A stretch of 51,077 nucleotides of DNA from Bacteroidia bacterium (GCA_030427985.1 JAUIBH010000018.1:1-51077); one strand, 5' to 3'; positions 11,680 to 20,054 are shown, counted from the stretch's first letter. Numbers and translations are program-made. Notes: generated by a model from the letters alone, not told the origin.

Positions 11680-12489
11680 TTACAACTTATAATGGTTGAT
11701 CAGTAGTTTTTCGTAGACTTTATCGGGTAAAATCTTCTTTAAGGTAAGGGAAAACTTTTGTAAAAAGGCTCCCACTGGATTATGCACCTTAGGTCGTTTT
11801 TGGTTGATGATCTTGTACACAGCCTCAGCTACTTGTATGGGGTCGCCGCCGCTATCTACATCATTGTTGATGGCATCGATAGTTTGGGCATACTTGTCCT
11901 CGTAGGGCGATCCGTCTAAAACGGGGGCGTGGTACCTTCCTGCTGCAATATTGGTTACAAAATCCCCAGGAGCCACATTGGTGATAGTTACACCAAAATC
12001 TTTGGTTTCCATCCGAAGCGCCTCAGTCAATATACCCAGCGCACCTTTGGTGGCCGAATAAAACCCACGGAAGGGCAAACCCATATATCCCGCAATGGAG
12101 GTGATGTTCACAATAGCTCCCCCACCCTGTTTGCGCATTTGCGGCAAAACAGCCTTCATCATGTGAACAGGGCCATGAAAATTAGTGTCAAAAACATTCA
12201 GGATTTCTTCGTGGGGCGTTTCTTCAATAGGTCCTGTAATGCCCATTCCGGCATTGTTGATCAAGACATTTAACCGACCTTCCTTGGAAATAACGTATGA
12301 AACGGCCTTTTGAATGCTGTCTACGTCCTTTACATCCAACTGCACCAATTCAAAAGCATCAAAATCAGGATAATTTTGGGGATTTCTGGTGGAACCATAC
12401 ACCACATACCCTTTGGAAGTCAAAAAAGTTCCAATGGATTTGCCGATGCCCGAGGAACCACCGGTGATCAGTACAACCTTTTTATCCAT
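11680..12489 (-). CDS. Short-chain dehydrogenase/reductase
   Basis: Classical NAD(P)-dependent SDR of 269 residues. The cofactor motif TGGSSGIG is at residues 9-16, the NNAG structural motif near 88-91, and the catalytic S...YxxxK appears as NITSIAG and YSATK. The substrate is unknown; the C-terminal helical extension (about 235-269, ending LPDKVYEKLLINHYKL) resembles SDRs acting on lipid-like or ketone substrates, but that is only inference. RSTRNP after the first strands hints at NADP preference. It lies just downstream of the SRP RNA gene on the same strand, separated by the RNA's T-run, and upstream of transaldolase. Confidence 0.9.
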   Translation of the reverse strand: MDKKVVLITGGSSGIGKSIGTFLTSKGYVVYGSTRNPQNYPDFDAFELVQLDVKDVDSIQKAVSYVISKEGRLNVLINNAGMGITGPIEETPHEEILNVFDTNFHGPVHMMKAVLPQMRKQGGGAIVNITSIAGYMGLPFRGFYSATKGALGILTEALRMETKDFGVTITNVAPGDFVTNIAAGRYHAPVLDGSPYEDKYAQTIDAINNDVDSGGDPIQVAEAVYKIINQKRPKVHNPVGAFLQKFSLTLKKILPDKVYEKLLINHYKL

Positions 12490-12510
12490 TTTAGCTGAGT
12501 TCAGGGAACA

Positions 12511-12610
12511 AAAAAAGGCAAGCTACCTACATCGCACCGCTACGACCGTATACCCTTGCTGCGTTCCCGCCCTGGGGGATTCTACAGGAGCTGGTCGTGT
12601 AGGACTTGCC
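12511..12610 (-). ncRNA. ffs: Signal recognition particle RNA, small bacterial type
   Basis: Read on the minus strand from 12610, the RNA begins GGCAAG and ends CUUGCC (12517), closing a long hairpin with inner paired segments (CCUAC/GUAGG, ACGACC/GGUCGU). The apical domain contains CAGGGCGGGAACGCAGCA, which matches the conserved SRP core with the GGAA tetraloop flanked by the asymmetric internal loop that binds Ffh. A run of T on the minus strand (12516-12511) directly after the stem acts as the terminator. The RNA partners with Ffh and FtsY in cotranslational membrane targeting. The size is that of 4.5S RNA. Confidence 0.93.
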
Positions 12611-12615
12611 AGATG

Positions 12616-12645
12616 CAAATATACGACCTTTTAAATTTGTCACAA
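12616..12645 (-). promoter_or_regulatory. ffs promoter
   Basis: On the minus strand, TTG (12645-12643), a 19-nt spacer and an exact TATATTTG (12623-12616) lie five nucleotides upstream of the RNA's first GGCAAG. The position suits a transcript starting at the stem. Confidence 0.8.
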
Positions 12646-12667
12646 TCCTAATTCATCCTTAATTTCG
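12636..12667 (+). promoter_or_regulatory. Divergent promoter of the cyclotransferase operon
   Basis: TTTG (12636-12639), a 20-nt spacer and TAATTTCG (12660-12667, one base off consensus) precede the ATG at 12689. The -33 region interleaves with that of ffs on the other strand. Confidence 0.5.
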
Positions 12668-12688
12668 AAGATCAAGGATCATTACAGC

Positions 12689-13750
12689 ATGAAGCAATCA
12701 AAAACCATGGTTAAACTCCTTTCCATTTCTGGCTTTTTACTTTTTTTTCTGGGCTGCGGAGGGGATGCCGACCCATCCAAACATTTTTCCATTCAGTTGG
12801 AAGATAAAAATGTGCAGCAAAATCAAAAAGTGGGTGTTGCCCTCAAGAACAAAAAGGATATTGCCATTTCGGAAGTCCATTATTTTATGGATGGACAGGA
12901 ACTTCCACTGGAAAATGGCAAACTCACCCTAAGTGTACCCACTTTGGGCAGTAAAGTCCTCACTGCCAAATTCACTATTGAAAATCAACCTATTGAGGTC
13001 GAGGAAAAACTTCGCCTGTTGGCGCCATCTCCCCCTAAAATATACACCTACGATATCATAAACACCTACCCTCATGATCCCAGCGCGTACACCCAGGGAT
13101 TGGAATTCGATAATGGTGTGCTTTATGAAAGTACGGGCAAACGAGGTGGCTCCACGGTTCGGAAAGTCAATTATGAAACAGGTGAGATCCTCCAGAAGAT
13201 TGAACTGGAAAATACCGTTTTTGGTGAAGGCATCACCATTCTCAACAATAAGCTATACCAACTCACTTGGCAGAGCGGAATGGGTTTCGTCTACAATCCC
13301 GAAAATCTGGAGCAAATCAAGACCTTCACCTATGGTGAAAGCAGGGAAGGTTGGGGACTCTGCAATGACGGAGAAAAGCTGTACAAAAGTGATGGCACGG
13401 AAAAAATCTGGTTCTTGGACCCCGAAACCCTCCAAGAACAAGGCCATATTGAAACCGCCACGAACAAATCCATCTTTAACAAGGCCAACGAACTGGAGTA
13501 TGTAAATGGTAAAATCTATGCCAATGTCTACCAAAAAGAGAGCATGATGATCATTGACGCCACTTCTGGAGCCATTGAAGGAGTTGTGAATTTTGGTGGA
13601 CTCAAAAGCAAGGTAAACCGAGGGGCGGAATGGGATGACACCAATTCCGTACTCAACGGCGTTGCCTATCACAAGGAAAAAGGCACCTTTTTTGTCACCG
13701 GAAAGAACTGGGACAAATTGTTTGAGGTGAAAATCCGTAAAAAAGACTGA
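12689..13750 (+). CDS. Glutaminyl-peptide cyclotransferase, lipoprotein form
   Basis: Predicted periplasmic lipoprotein of the bacterial/plant glutamine cyclotransferase family (five-bladed beta-propeller), which converts N-terminal glutamine to pyroglutamate. The signal ends at FLLFFLGC. Residues about 30-108 are an extra N-terminal beta domain, and the propeller spans about 115-350. Family landmarks are HDPSAYTQGLEF, NNKLYQLTWQ, NELEYVNGKIYANVY and VLNGVAYHKEKGTFFVTG. Start ATG at 12689 or 12707. Its TGA overlaps the ATG of the thioesterase gene (TGATG), so the two are translationally coupled. The family match is strong, while the physiological substrate is not evident. Confidence 0.9.
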   Translation: MKQSKTMVKLLSISGFLLFFLGCGGDADPSKHFSIQLEDKNVQQNQKVGVALKNKKDIAISEVHYFMDGQELPLENGKLTLSVPTLGSKVLTAKFTIENQPIEVEEKLRLLAPSPPKIYTYDIINTYPHDPSAYTQGLEFDNGVLYESTGKRGGSTVRKVNYETGEILQKIELENTVFGEGITILNNKLYQLTWQSGMGFVYNPENLEQIKTFTYGESREGWGLCNDGEKLYKSDGTEKIWFLDPETLQEQGHIETATNKSIFNKANELEYVNGKIYANVYQKESMMIIDATSGAIEGVVNFGGLKSKVNRGAEWDDTNSVLNGVAYHKEKGTFFVTGKNWDKLFEVKIRKKD

Positions 13751-14139
13751 TGCAAACCTATACCGAAACCTTTGAAGTACGATTGCAAGACTTGGACGAC
13801 CTTAACCACGTGAACAATGTTCGCTACGTGGAATGGATTCAGGAAATTTCTAAAAACCATTGGCGGGAAGTCACCACTGAGGAGATTCGCAAGGAAATGG
13901 TCTGGGTGGTAAAGAACCACAATATTTCCTACCACAAATCCGCTGTGCTGGGGGATACCATTCAAATGAACACCTATATAAAGAGCAATAGAGGGCCTAT
14001 TTCTACAAGAGTGGTTGAAATCAAGGACAATAAAACAGGGCAAGTTTTGGTTAATGCTCATACGGAATGGTGCCTTTTGGACGCGAAAACCTTTCGTCCC
14101 AAACGTGTCCCGGAATCTGTCCAAAAACTCTTTGAATAG
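13750..14139 (+). CDS. Acyl-CoA thioesterase, hotdog fold (4HBT)
   Basis: A 129-residue hotdog-fold thioesterase of the YbgC/FadM-like group, cytoplasmic, expected to hydrolyse acyl-CoA thioesters. The signature LDDLNHVNNVRYVEWIQE near residues 15-32 covers the active-site loop and helix, and the second half has the expected strands (STRVVEIKDNKTGQVLVNAHTEWCLLD). The substrate chain is unknown. It is coupled to the upstream cyclotransferase by TGATG and to the downstream beta-helix gene by TAGTG, so the three are one operon although no shared pathway is obvious. Confidence 0.88.
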   Translation: MQTYTETFEVRLQDLDDLNHVNNVRYVEWIQEISKNHWREVTTEEIRKEMVWVVKNHNISYHKSAVLGDTIQMNTYIKSNRGPISTRVVEIKDNKTGQVLVNAHTEWCLLDAKTFRPKRVPESVQKLFE

Positions 14140-15695
14140 TGTATAAATGGTGTTTAAAATGGTCTTTTATTGCATTCACAACGCTTCTTGTCATTGCATT
14201 GGCTTCGTGTCGTGAAGATTTTGATTATGTACCGAGTTCTGGCCATCTGGAATTCTCCAAGGACACTGTTTTTCTAGACACCATTTTCACCAATATTGGC
14301 AGTAGCACCTACTCCTTAAAAGTATACAACCGTTCCAATGAGGATATTTACATCCCTTATGTGGGGCTAGAGACTGGACAGAACAGCAGCTATCGATTGA
14401 ACGTTGACGGGGTGCCTGGCAAAGAATTCGATGATGTGCCTCTTTTGGCCAAGGATAGCCTTTATGTTTTTATTGAAACCACTTTTGATGTTTCCCAAAC
14501 CTCAGAAAATGAATTCCTATATGCCGAAAGCCTTTTGTTCGGTACGGGTTCTTCAACCCAAAAAGTGGAGTTGGTCACGCTGGTGAAAGATGCTATATTT
14601 CTTTACCCCAAAACCCTCTCCGACAGCATAAAAGAAACACTTGTATGGGGTACGGATGAAAATGGAGAAGAAATCAAGGTGGAAGGGTTTTATTTGGAGC
14701 CTGACGAATTAACCTTCACTAATGAAAAACCTTACGTAATCTATGGGTATGCCGCCGTGCCAGAAGGAAACACCTTGACCATGCAAGCGGGTACCCGAGT
14801 CCATTTTCATAAAAACTCTGGTATTCTGGTAGATGCGGAAGCGTCTCTTGTTATAAATGGGGAACTTAGCGAAGACCAAGAAATCCTGGAAAAGGAGGTT
14901 ATTTTTGAAGGGGACCGCCTAGAACCGGAATATGCCGACCGGCCCGGGCAATGGGGCACCATTTGGATTCGGGAAGGCAGTAAAAGCAACCAAATAACCC
15001 ATCTTACCCTAAAAAATGCCACAGTTGGCTTGCGCGTTGAGGGAAATGGAGCCTTGGACACCCCTACCCTTACCATGCGCAATAGTCAGATATACAATAG
15101 CTCAAACCATAATGTATGGAGTACCGGGAGCCATATAATGGCCAAAAATACGGTTTTAGGAGGTGCAGGGGGCTCATCCTTCCATGGCGAATTGGGCGGA
15201 AGATACCATTTTACCCATTGTACTTTGGCCAATTATTGGAACTATGGTTTTAGAAACGGCGTGGCCCTATCATTACTGAATTTTAAAATCAACCCTTCGG
15301 GTGATGTGCAAACGGCTCATTTGGAAGAGGCAGATTTTATAAATAGCATCATTTTTGGAAGTGCATCCACTGAGATGGTTCTTCAGCAAAATCCCAGTTC
15401 GGATTTCAACTTTAATTTTGGTAATTGTCTCATAAAGTTCAATTTAAGTGATGATTCAGTCATCGAAAATCCACTGTATAATTTTGATAATAGCAGTTTT
15501 TACCGTAACGTAGTATTCAACGAAGACCCTGAATTTGTAAACCAAACCAAAAACCAACTGAACATTAATGAAAACTCCGCTGCTATTGACCTTGCCGACC
15601 CTGACTTTTCAATTGCCATTCCAACTGACATTTTAGGAGTTGATAGACTCCAAAATCCAGACCTTGGTGCCTACGAATTCATTACAAACAATTAG
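14139..15695 (+). CDS. Lipoprotein with right-handed beta-helix
   Basis: Large exported lipoprotein (518 residues) with signal FTTLLVIALASC. The start is a GTG that overlaps the preceding stop (TAGTG); no ATG gives a better signal peptide. Residues about 35-150 look like an immunoglobulin-like or DUF1573-like beta domain (LEFSKDTVFLDTIFTNIGSS). Residues about 210-500 have the short repeating strands and asparagine-rich turns of a parallel beta-helix, ending LGAYEF, the terminal motif common in flavobacterial beta-helix proteins. Such proteins are often polysaccharide-binding or lyase-like, but I see no catalytic residues I can assign. Probably cell-surface or periplasmic. Confidence 0.8.
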   Translation: MYKWCLKWSFIAFTTLLVIALASCREDFDYVPSSGHLEFSKDTVFLDTIFTNIGSSTYSLKVYNRSNEDIYIPYVGLETGQNSSYRLNVDGVPGKEFDDVPLLAKDSLYVFIETTFDVSQTSENEFLYAESLLFGTGSSTQKVELVTLVKDAIFLYPKTLSDSIKETLVWGTDENGEEIKVEGFYLEPDELTFTNEKPYVIYGYAAVPEGNTLTMQAGTRVHFHKNSGILVDAEASLVINGELSEDQEILEKEVIFEGDRLEPEYADRPGQWGTIWIREGSKSNQITHLTLKNATVGLRVEGNGALDTPTLTMRNSQIYNSSNHNVWSTGSHIMAKNTVLGGAGGSSFHGELGGRYHFTHCTLANYWNYGFRNGVALSLLNFKINPSGDVQTAHLEEADFINSIIFGSASTEMVLQQNPSSDFNFNFGNCLIKFNLSDDSVIENPLYNFDNSSFYRNVVFNEDPEFVNQTKNQLNINENSAAIDLADPDFSIAIPTDILGVDRLQNPDLGAYEFITNN

Positions 15696-15745
15696 TTTTT
15701 AACGAATTTTTAAGGAAGATTGTAGGAAAAACAACCGTTTCGAGA

Positions 15746-15808
15746 GGAAACCCATAGTTTTTTTAAGGAAAAACTGCAACGAGTTTTTTTTATGCGTTAG
15801 TAACTTGC
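15746..15808 (+). promoter_or_regulatory. Conserved 24-bp box A and -7 box before the LytTR gene
   Basis: Box A (15746-15769) reads GGAAA-C-CCATAG-TT-TTTTTAAGGA. It matches box B at 20055 in 21 of 24 positions, and both stand 55 bp (start to start) before a TAACTT-type -7 box, here TAACTTGC at 15801-15808. No -33 TTG lies at the usual distance, as expected for an activator-dependent promoter. A further TTTTTAAGGA occurs at 15707-15716, 53 bp upstream of the one in the box. Confidence 0.6.
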
Positions 15809-15824
15809 AATCAGTAAATTGCAT

Positions 15825-16559
15825 ATGGATTACACCTACGCCATAATCGATTCCAGTGCAGCCTCAAAACTGCAATTGCAACTCTACTTGCAAGAGTATG
15901 GTGACTTTACGTGCGCAGGTGTGGCCACCAACCCATCAGAAGGGTTGAACACCATCCTAAAATTTACACCCGATTTGGTTCTGGTCAATCTTGGTGAAGA
16001 TGGCATAGATTATTTTCAGATGGTCACGGAGTTAAATCAGTATATGCCCTCGCTTCCCCTTATTATAGGATACTCCAAAACCAAAAAATTTGCTTACAAC
16101 GCTATAAAAAGTGGCTTTTTCGACTATTGGATACTTCCGCATAACGAGTTTGATATACGTAAGACCGTTATGCGGCTTCGCAAATTGCACCCAAAACACC
16201 ACATGCCCGCTACCATTTGCTTAAAATCGTACAATGATTATCGGTATTTGGACACCAAGGATATCCTTTATCTAAAATCGGATAACAATGCCACGGATTT
16301 TTATATGCGGGATGGCAATGTGGTGAGTGCGTTTAAAACCTTGAAATCTTTTGAGGACAAACTTCCCAAAGGGTTTATTCGCGTACACCAGAGCTATATA
16401 TTGAATAGCAGATACGTATCCCGTATTAATTATGGTAAATCCATCTGCACCCTAAACCACGATCGTGAAGAAGAGCTTCCCTTCTCCAAAACCTATAAGG
16501 ATAAAATAGATGCCTTAAAGGAATTGCTCTCCAAAACGGCTGTAAAGGCCTCTAATTAG
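15825..16559 (+). CDS. LytTR regulator with degenerate receiver
   Basis: DNA-binding regulator of 244 residues from ATG 15825 (a TTG two codons upstream is less likely). Residues 1-120 have the alternating fold of a receiver domain, but the phosphoacceptor aspartate is N55 (LVLVNLGED), the acidic pocket has only D9, and the conserved lysine region reads YWILPHN with no lysine. Phosphorylation is therefore unlikely. Residues about 129-238 form a LytTR domain with the typical DTKDILYLKSDNNATDFYM and FIRVHQSYILNSRYVSRI segments. It precedes two small lipoprotein genes, and a 21-bp-period direct repeat begins two bases after its stop. LytTR proteins often control exported peptides or extracellular products; the target here is inferred from position only. 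Confidence 0.88.
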   Translation: MDYTYAIIDSSAASKLQLQLYLQEYGDFTCAGVATNPSEGLNTILKFTPDLVLVNLGEDGIDYFQMVTELNQYMPSLPLIIGYSKTKKFAYNAIKSGFFDYWILPHNEFDIRKTVMRLRKLHPKHHMPATICLKSYNDYRYLDTKDILYLKSDNNATDFYMRDGNVVSAFKTLKSFEDKLPKGFIRVHQSYILNSRYVSRINYGKSICTLNHDREEELPFSKTYKDKIDALKELLSKTAVKASN

Positions 16560-16560
16560 T

Positions 16561-16598
16561 AAAATTCTAACGCTTTTAGGCAAAATTCTAGCAGAATT
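16561..16598 (+). promoter_or_regulatory. Candidate LytTR operator: direct repeat with 21-bp period
   Basis: AAAATTCTA occurs at 16561-16569 and again at 16582-16590, two helical turns apart, the geometry of LytTR-family binding sites. The second copy is also part of a perfect inverted repeat, AATTCT-AGC-AGAATT (16584-16598). A possible -7 box TATCTTAG lies at 16652-16659. Confidence 0.45.
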
Positions 16599-16697
16599 GT
16601 GCCATCTACTAAAACATTTGTTGCAACACATAGTGCCCAAGGGTGGCTAAATATCTTAGCTGCACAAACCTATTTATTAAACCATAAACCTAATATT

Positions 16698-16862
16698 ATG
16701 AGAAGAGCACTAAGTATTTTGGCACTTGCACTACTAGCAGTTGGAATGTATTCCTGTGAACCCGAAACCGATGTACAGGACACCGAAGCCCTAATGAACA
16801 CTATAGACCAAGAATCTACCGATGGGAAGTCTTCTAACGGTGATACTGGACGTGACGGATAG
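16698..16862 (+). CDS. Small lipoprotein (54 residues)
   Basis: Starts at ATG 16698; a longer in-frame reading from 16599 runs through the putative operator region and would bury the signal. The first 20 residues are a lipoprotein signal (LALALLAVGMYSC), leaving a mature peptide of only 35 residues that is acidic in its first half (EPETDVQDTEAL) and polar, glycine- and serine-rich at its end (SSNGDTGRDG). I recognise no family. It follows the LytTR gene and is followed 21 nt later by another small lipoprotein gene, both ending at one terminator. A possible structural or signalling peptide; the sequence does not show which. Confidence 0.72.
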   Translation: MRRALSILALALLAVGMYSCEPETDVQDTEALMNTIDQESTDGKSSNGDTGRDG

Positions 16863-16883
16863 GAACCAAATCCCTTTTTTAAA

Positions 16884-17081
16884 ATGAATAAGATTGCTAC
16901 ACTTGTCATAGTGTTTCTTTTAACCTGTATACTATCGTGTAAAAAAGAGGAAAGGGAAATTAACGGGCAATCACTTACCTACAAGGAGAGTGAAATGTAC
17001 AAAAAGCTCTACTTGATGGACAAGGCGCGCAATAAGACTCATAAATTAAAGTCCTTTGCAGATGAAGGCAGAGAGCTCTAA
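16884..17081 (+). CDS. Small lipoprotein (65 residues)
   Basis: Lipoprotein signal IVFLLTCILSC at residues 9-19, then a mature chain of about 46 residues that is strongly charged (KKEEREINGQ, KKLYLMDKARNKTHKLK) and probably helical. No known family. It lies 21 nt after the 54-residue lipoprotein gene and before a clear terminator at 17105, so the two form a bicistronic unit placed between the LytTR gene and the kinase gene. The basic second half contrasts with the acidic first lipoprotein, which would allow them to interact, but this is inference. Confidence 0.72.
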   Translation: MNKIATLVIVFLLTCILSCKKEEREINGQSLTYKESEMYKKLYLMDKARNKTHKLKSFADEGREL

Positions 17082-17104
17082 TTCAAAATAATTAAAATAT
17101 GATC

Positions 17105-17137
17105 AGCCCCATTTCAATTAAGATTTGGGGCTTTTTT
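17105..17137 (+). terminator. Terminator after the small lipoprotein genes
   Basis: AGCCCC (17105-17110) pairs with GGGGCT (17127-17132), extended by one A/T pair, and is followed by a T-run to 17137. It separates the lipoproteins from the kinase gene. Confidence 0.8.
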
Positions 17138-17180
17138 GTTACCTTGTAATAGGAGTAACACCTTAATAACCTACTGAATA

Positions 17181-19277
17181 TTGGAAAAGAGATTTGTTAT
17201 CGCTTTGTTCATCATCCTTTTGGGCTGTGCCAAACAGTCCCAACAGCAACAGGTTTCTGTTAATCCAGAAGCTGAGTTAATTGATGCCTGGATCATCGCC
17301 GCGCGGGACAGTGTTAATCTTTCTATGGTTGAGCGGAAAAATCTGCTGCAGCGGGCAAAAGATAAGGCCCTTGCCCTTGCCGATGATAGTCTTGGGATTG
17401 AAAAGCTTTCTAAAGTCTCTTTAGCTTATAAAAAAATATCGGATTCGCTGGAATTTAGAAGAACCAATCAACAGGTCATTGAGTTGGCAGAAGAATCTGG
17501 AATGCATCGAGTTTTGGGAAACTCGCATTGGGACATGGCTTATCTATTTAGCTCAAATGGTGTTTTGGACAGTGCTTTTTACCACTATCAAAAGGCTTTA
17601 AAAAGTTTTGAGCAATTACCGTCTGATTCAACTTCAAATTCGAATAAAGGCAGAATGCATTATCTTATGGGTCGCATTCAAGATTCTTACAAGGATTTTC
17701 TGGGTGCAGAAATCAGCATTACTTCAGCTTTACGAATTTTTGAAAATCTAAAGGATAGTGAAAGAGTGTATAATTGCTACAACATGCTAGGGATTGTTGC
17801 CAGTGGCATGGATGACAGCGATAAGGCCTTGGAATTTTTTGAAAAAGCAGGAGCCTATATTGATGGAGTTGATGAATCAGAGAAAGCGAAGTTCATACAA
17901 CAAAACCAGTACAATATTGCCCATGAACTTTTACAGAAAGGAGATTTTTTAGCTGCGGAAAAGGTTTTTGATCAACTGCTCCAAAACAAAACCATAAAGG
18001 AAGAAAATACAGAACTGTACTCGTTGGCATTAACAAGTCAAGGTTTTTCTATATTTAGGGCAGACCATAATATTGAAAGGGCAAAGAAATTAATTAGGCG
18101 GGCTATTGGAATTAACGATAGTACGGGAAATCCATATGACCAACCCCGCGCAAAGCAATACTACGCGGAGCTTTTAGCGGAACAAGGTGATACAGCAACA
18201 GCTTTGCAGTATGCCAAAGAATCGCGGGTTCTGGCCCAAGAAACCTATAACAACGAACGGCTGTCCGAAGTGCTGCGATTGCTCACCCGATTGGATGGTG
18301 AGAACGCAATGGCCTATTCCAATGCATACTACGATCTTAACGAGACTATACAGGAAGAAGAGCGTACCAAGCGAGACAAGTTTGCGCGTATCCGTTTGGA
18401 AACCGATCAGGTCATTCAAGAAAACCAGGTGCTCTCCCGTGAAAAACAAATCTGGATCGGTACCATCTTGGGACTTATCTTGTTTGGTATGGCCGTGATT
18501 ATCATTCTCTCCCTTTATATTAACAACAATAAGCTCAAATACAAACAAAGACAACAAGAGAGCAACCATGAAATTTACAATCTTATGCTTTCCCAACAAG
18601 GCAAGTTTGAAGAGGGCCGGCAGTTGGAACAAAAACGCATATCAGAAGAGTTGCACGATGGAATCTTGGGCGAAATGCTGGGCATCAGACTTATTTTGGG
18701 TGGTTTAAACGAGCGGGATGATGATGCTTCAGTAGAGCAACGTGCCGGTTTAATTGAACGTTTACAAGAAGTAGAAGAAGAAATTCGAACCATTTCCCAC
18801 GAATTGAACCATGCGTCTTATGAAAAATTTCATAACTTTATTGTATCACTTGAAGACTTGATCAAGGGTATTGAAAAGTCTTCCGGGATTGTATGTTCTT
18901 TTACGAATGACAATAAAGTGAGCTGGGACAATCTCTTGGGCGACATTAAAATAAATGCCTACAGAATTGTTCAGGAATCATTGAAAAACTGTGTCAAACA
19001 TGCCCAGTGCAATCACATTGACATTGCCTTTGGCATGAGTGGTGAAAAGCTAAAGTTGACCATTACGGACGATGGTATTGGTTTTGACACCAACAAAGGA
19101 AAACGCGGAATTGGCCTTCGAAATATAATTTCAAGGGTCAAAAAAGTAAAAGGAACCTTTGCCATAGACAGTATCAAAGGCAAGGGCACCACAATATCCG
19201 TTACAATTCCCGGCAAATATATTGGGTTGGAGAATACCCTAAATGATATAACACAAAAACAAGTTTTAAACGCCTAA
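17181..19277 (+). CDS. Lipid-anchored TPR sensor histidine kinase
   Basis: Sensor kinase of the NarL/DegS type (698 residues). The start is a TTG at 17181: an in-frame TGA lies two codons upstream, and no nearby ATG keeps the signal. The N terminus has a lipobox IILLGC (C16), an unusual second anchor for a kinase. Residues about 60-370 are TPR-like helices that would be periplasmic. A transmembrane helix (about 424-446) leads to a coiled coil, then HisKA_3 with phosphorylated H492 in SEELHDGILGEML. The HATPase domain shows the N box (ESLKNCVKHA), DDGIGFD (630-636) and GIGLRNI. The response regulator gene follows 24 nt downstream. Periplasmic TPRs suggest sensing of a protein or peptide ligand. 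Confidence 0.9.
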   Translation: MEKRFVIALFIILLGCAKQSQQQQVSVNPEAELIDAWIIAARDSVNLSMVERKNLLQRAKDKALALADDSLGIEKLSKVSLAYKKISDSLEFRRTNQQVIELAEESGMHRVLGNSHWDMAYLFSSNGVLDSAFYHYQKALKSFEQLPSDSTSNSNKGRMHYLMGRIQDSYKDFLGAEISITSALRIFENLKDSERVYNCYNMLGIVASGMDDSDKALEFFEKAGAYIDGVDESEKAKFIQQNQYNIAHELLQKGDFLAAEKVFDQLLQNKTIKEENTELYSLALTSQGFSIFRADHNIERAKKLIRRAIGINDSTGNPYDQPRAKQYYAELLAEQGDTATALQYAKESRVLAQETYNNERLSEVLRLLTRLDGENAMAYSNAYYDLNETIQEEERTKRDKFARIRLETDQVIQENQVLSREKQIWIGTILGLILFGMAVIIILSLYINNNKLKYKQRQQESNHEIYNLMLSQQGKFEEGRQLEQKRISEELHDGILGEMLGIRLILGGLNERDDDASVEQRAGLIERLQEVEEEIRTISHELNHASYEKFHNFIVSLEDLIKGIEKSSGIVCSFTNDNKVSWDNLLGDIKINAYRIVQESLKNCVKHAQCNHIDIAFGMSGEKLKLTITDDGIGFDTNKGKRGIGLRNIISRVKKVKGTFAIDSIKGKGTTISVTIPGKYIGLENTLNDITQKQVLNA

Positions 19278-19301
19278 ATCTTATTAAAATAAAACCAGAA
19301 T

Positions 19302-19970
19302 ATGAGTACGCTTAGAATATTGGCCATAGATGATCATGAAATGACGATGCTCGGGTACAAATTCATCCTTGAACGCATTGCTTTTGATGGTTACTCCATT
19401 ATTGTAGACACTGCCAATTCGTATGAATCTGGTAAAAAACTTATTGAAGATTCCGCCAACTCTTTTAAATACGACATCCTGTTTTTGGATGTTCAACTTT
19501 TTGCCCCCAATGAAGATCAACCCTACACAGGGGAAGATCTGGGTATTCTGGCACGCAAAATAGTGCCCGAAAGCAAAATTGTCTATATGTCGTCCTTTAG
19601 TGATAATTATCGCATCAACAGTATCCTTAAAACTGTAGATCCCGATGGCTATCTCGTAAAAACGGATATTGATCCCAAAACCTTGGAAGATGCCGTGAAG
19701 ACCATTGTGCTGAATCCCCCGTATTATTCTTCAAAGGCACTTGCCGCCATCCGAAAAAAAATGTCCAATGATATAGATTTGGACGAAAAGGACCGACAGA
19801 TTTTGTACCACCTTTCCAAAGGAACCAAAAACAAAGATTTGGAAAAATTTATTCGACTTTCCCCCTCTTCCATTGAAAACCGAAAACGGCATTTAAAAAC
19901 ACTTTTTGGCACCGAAAACGAAAACGACTTGGCTCTTATTCTTGCCGCAAAAAACAGGGGCTTCATTTAA
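19302..19970 (+). CDS. LuxR/NarL-type response regulator
   Basis: Partner of the upstream kinase. The receiver (about 1-125) keeps the acidic pair D10/D11, phosphoacceptor D63 in LFLDVQL, S97/S98 at the signalling threonine position and K120. An insertion FAPNEDQPYTGE follows the phosphosite. The C-terminal helix-turn-helix (about 155-222; DEKDRQILYHLSKGTKNKDLEKF) is of the LuxR/GerE type, ending ENDLALILAAKNRGFI. 222 residues is the usual size. Cotranscribed with the kinase gene. Candidate targets are the box-bearing promoters at 15746 and 20055, by location only. Confidence 0.92.
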   Translation: MSTLRILAIDDHEMTMLGYKFILERIAFDGYSIIVDTANSYESGKKLIEDSANSFKYDILFLDVQLFAPNEDQPYTGEDLGILARKIVPESKIVYMSSFSDNYRINSILKTVDPDGYLVKTDIDPKTLEDAVKTIVLNPPYYSSKALAAIRKKMSNDIDLDEKDRQILYHLSKGTKNKDLEKFIRLSPSSIENRKRHLKTLFGTENENDLALILAAKNRGFI

Positions 19971-20054
19971 GATTTCTTCTACTTTCCGCCTATGTAAAAG
20001 GCACTGACGTAATTTATACCACTTCATTTTGAGGTAAAATCCCTACAAACAATG

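Noticed and set aside
16597..16659. Third copy of the box A/B element before the small lipoprotein genes
   Set aside because: Only CCAT matches at roughly the right place, one base out of register; similarity is too low to claim.
16599..16697. N-terminal extension of the 54-residue lipoprotein
   Set aside because: Starts in the putative operator, contains the -7 box, and hides the lipoprotein signal.
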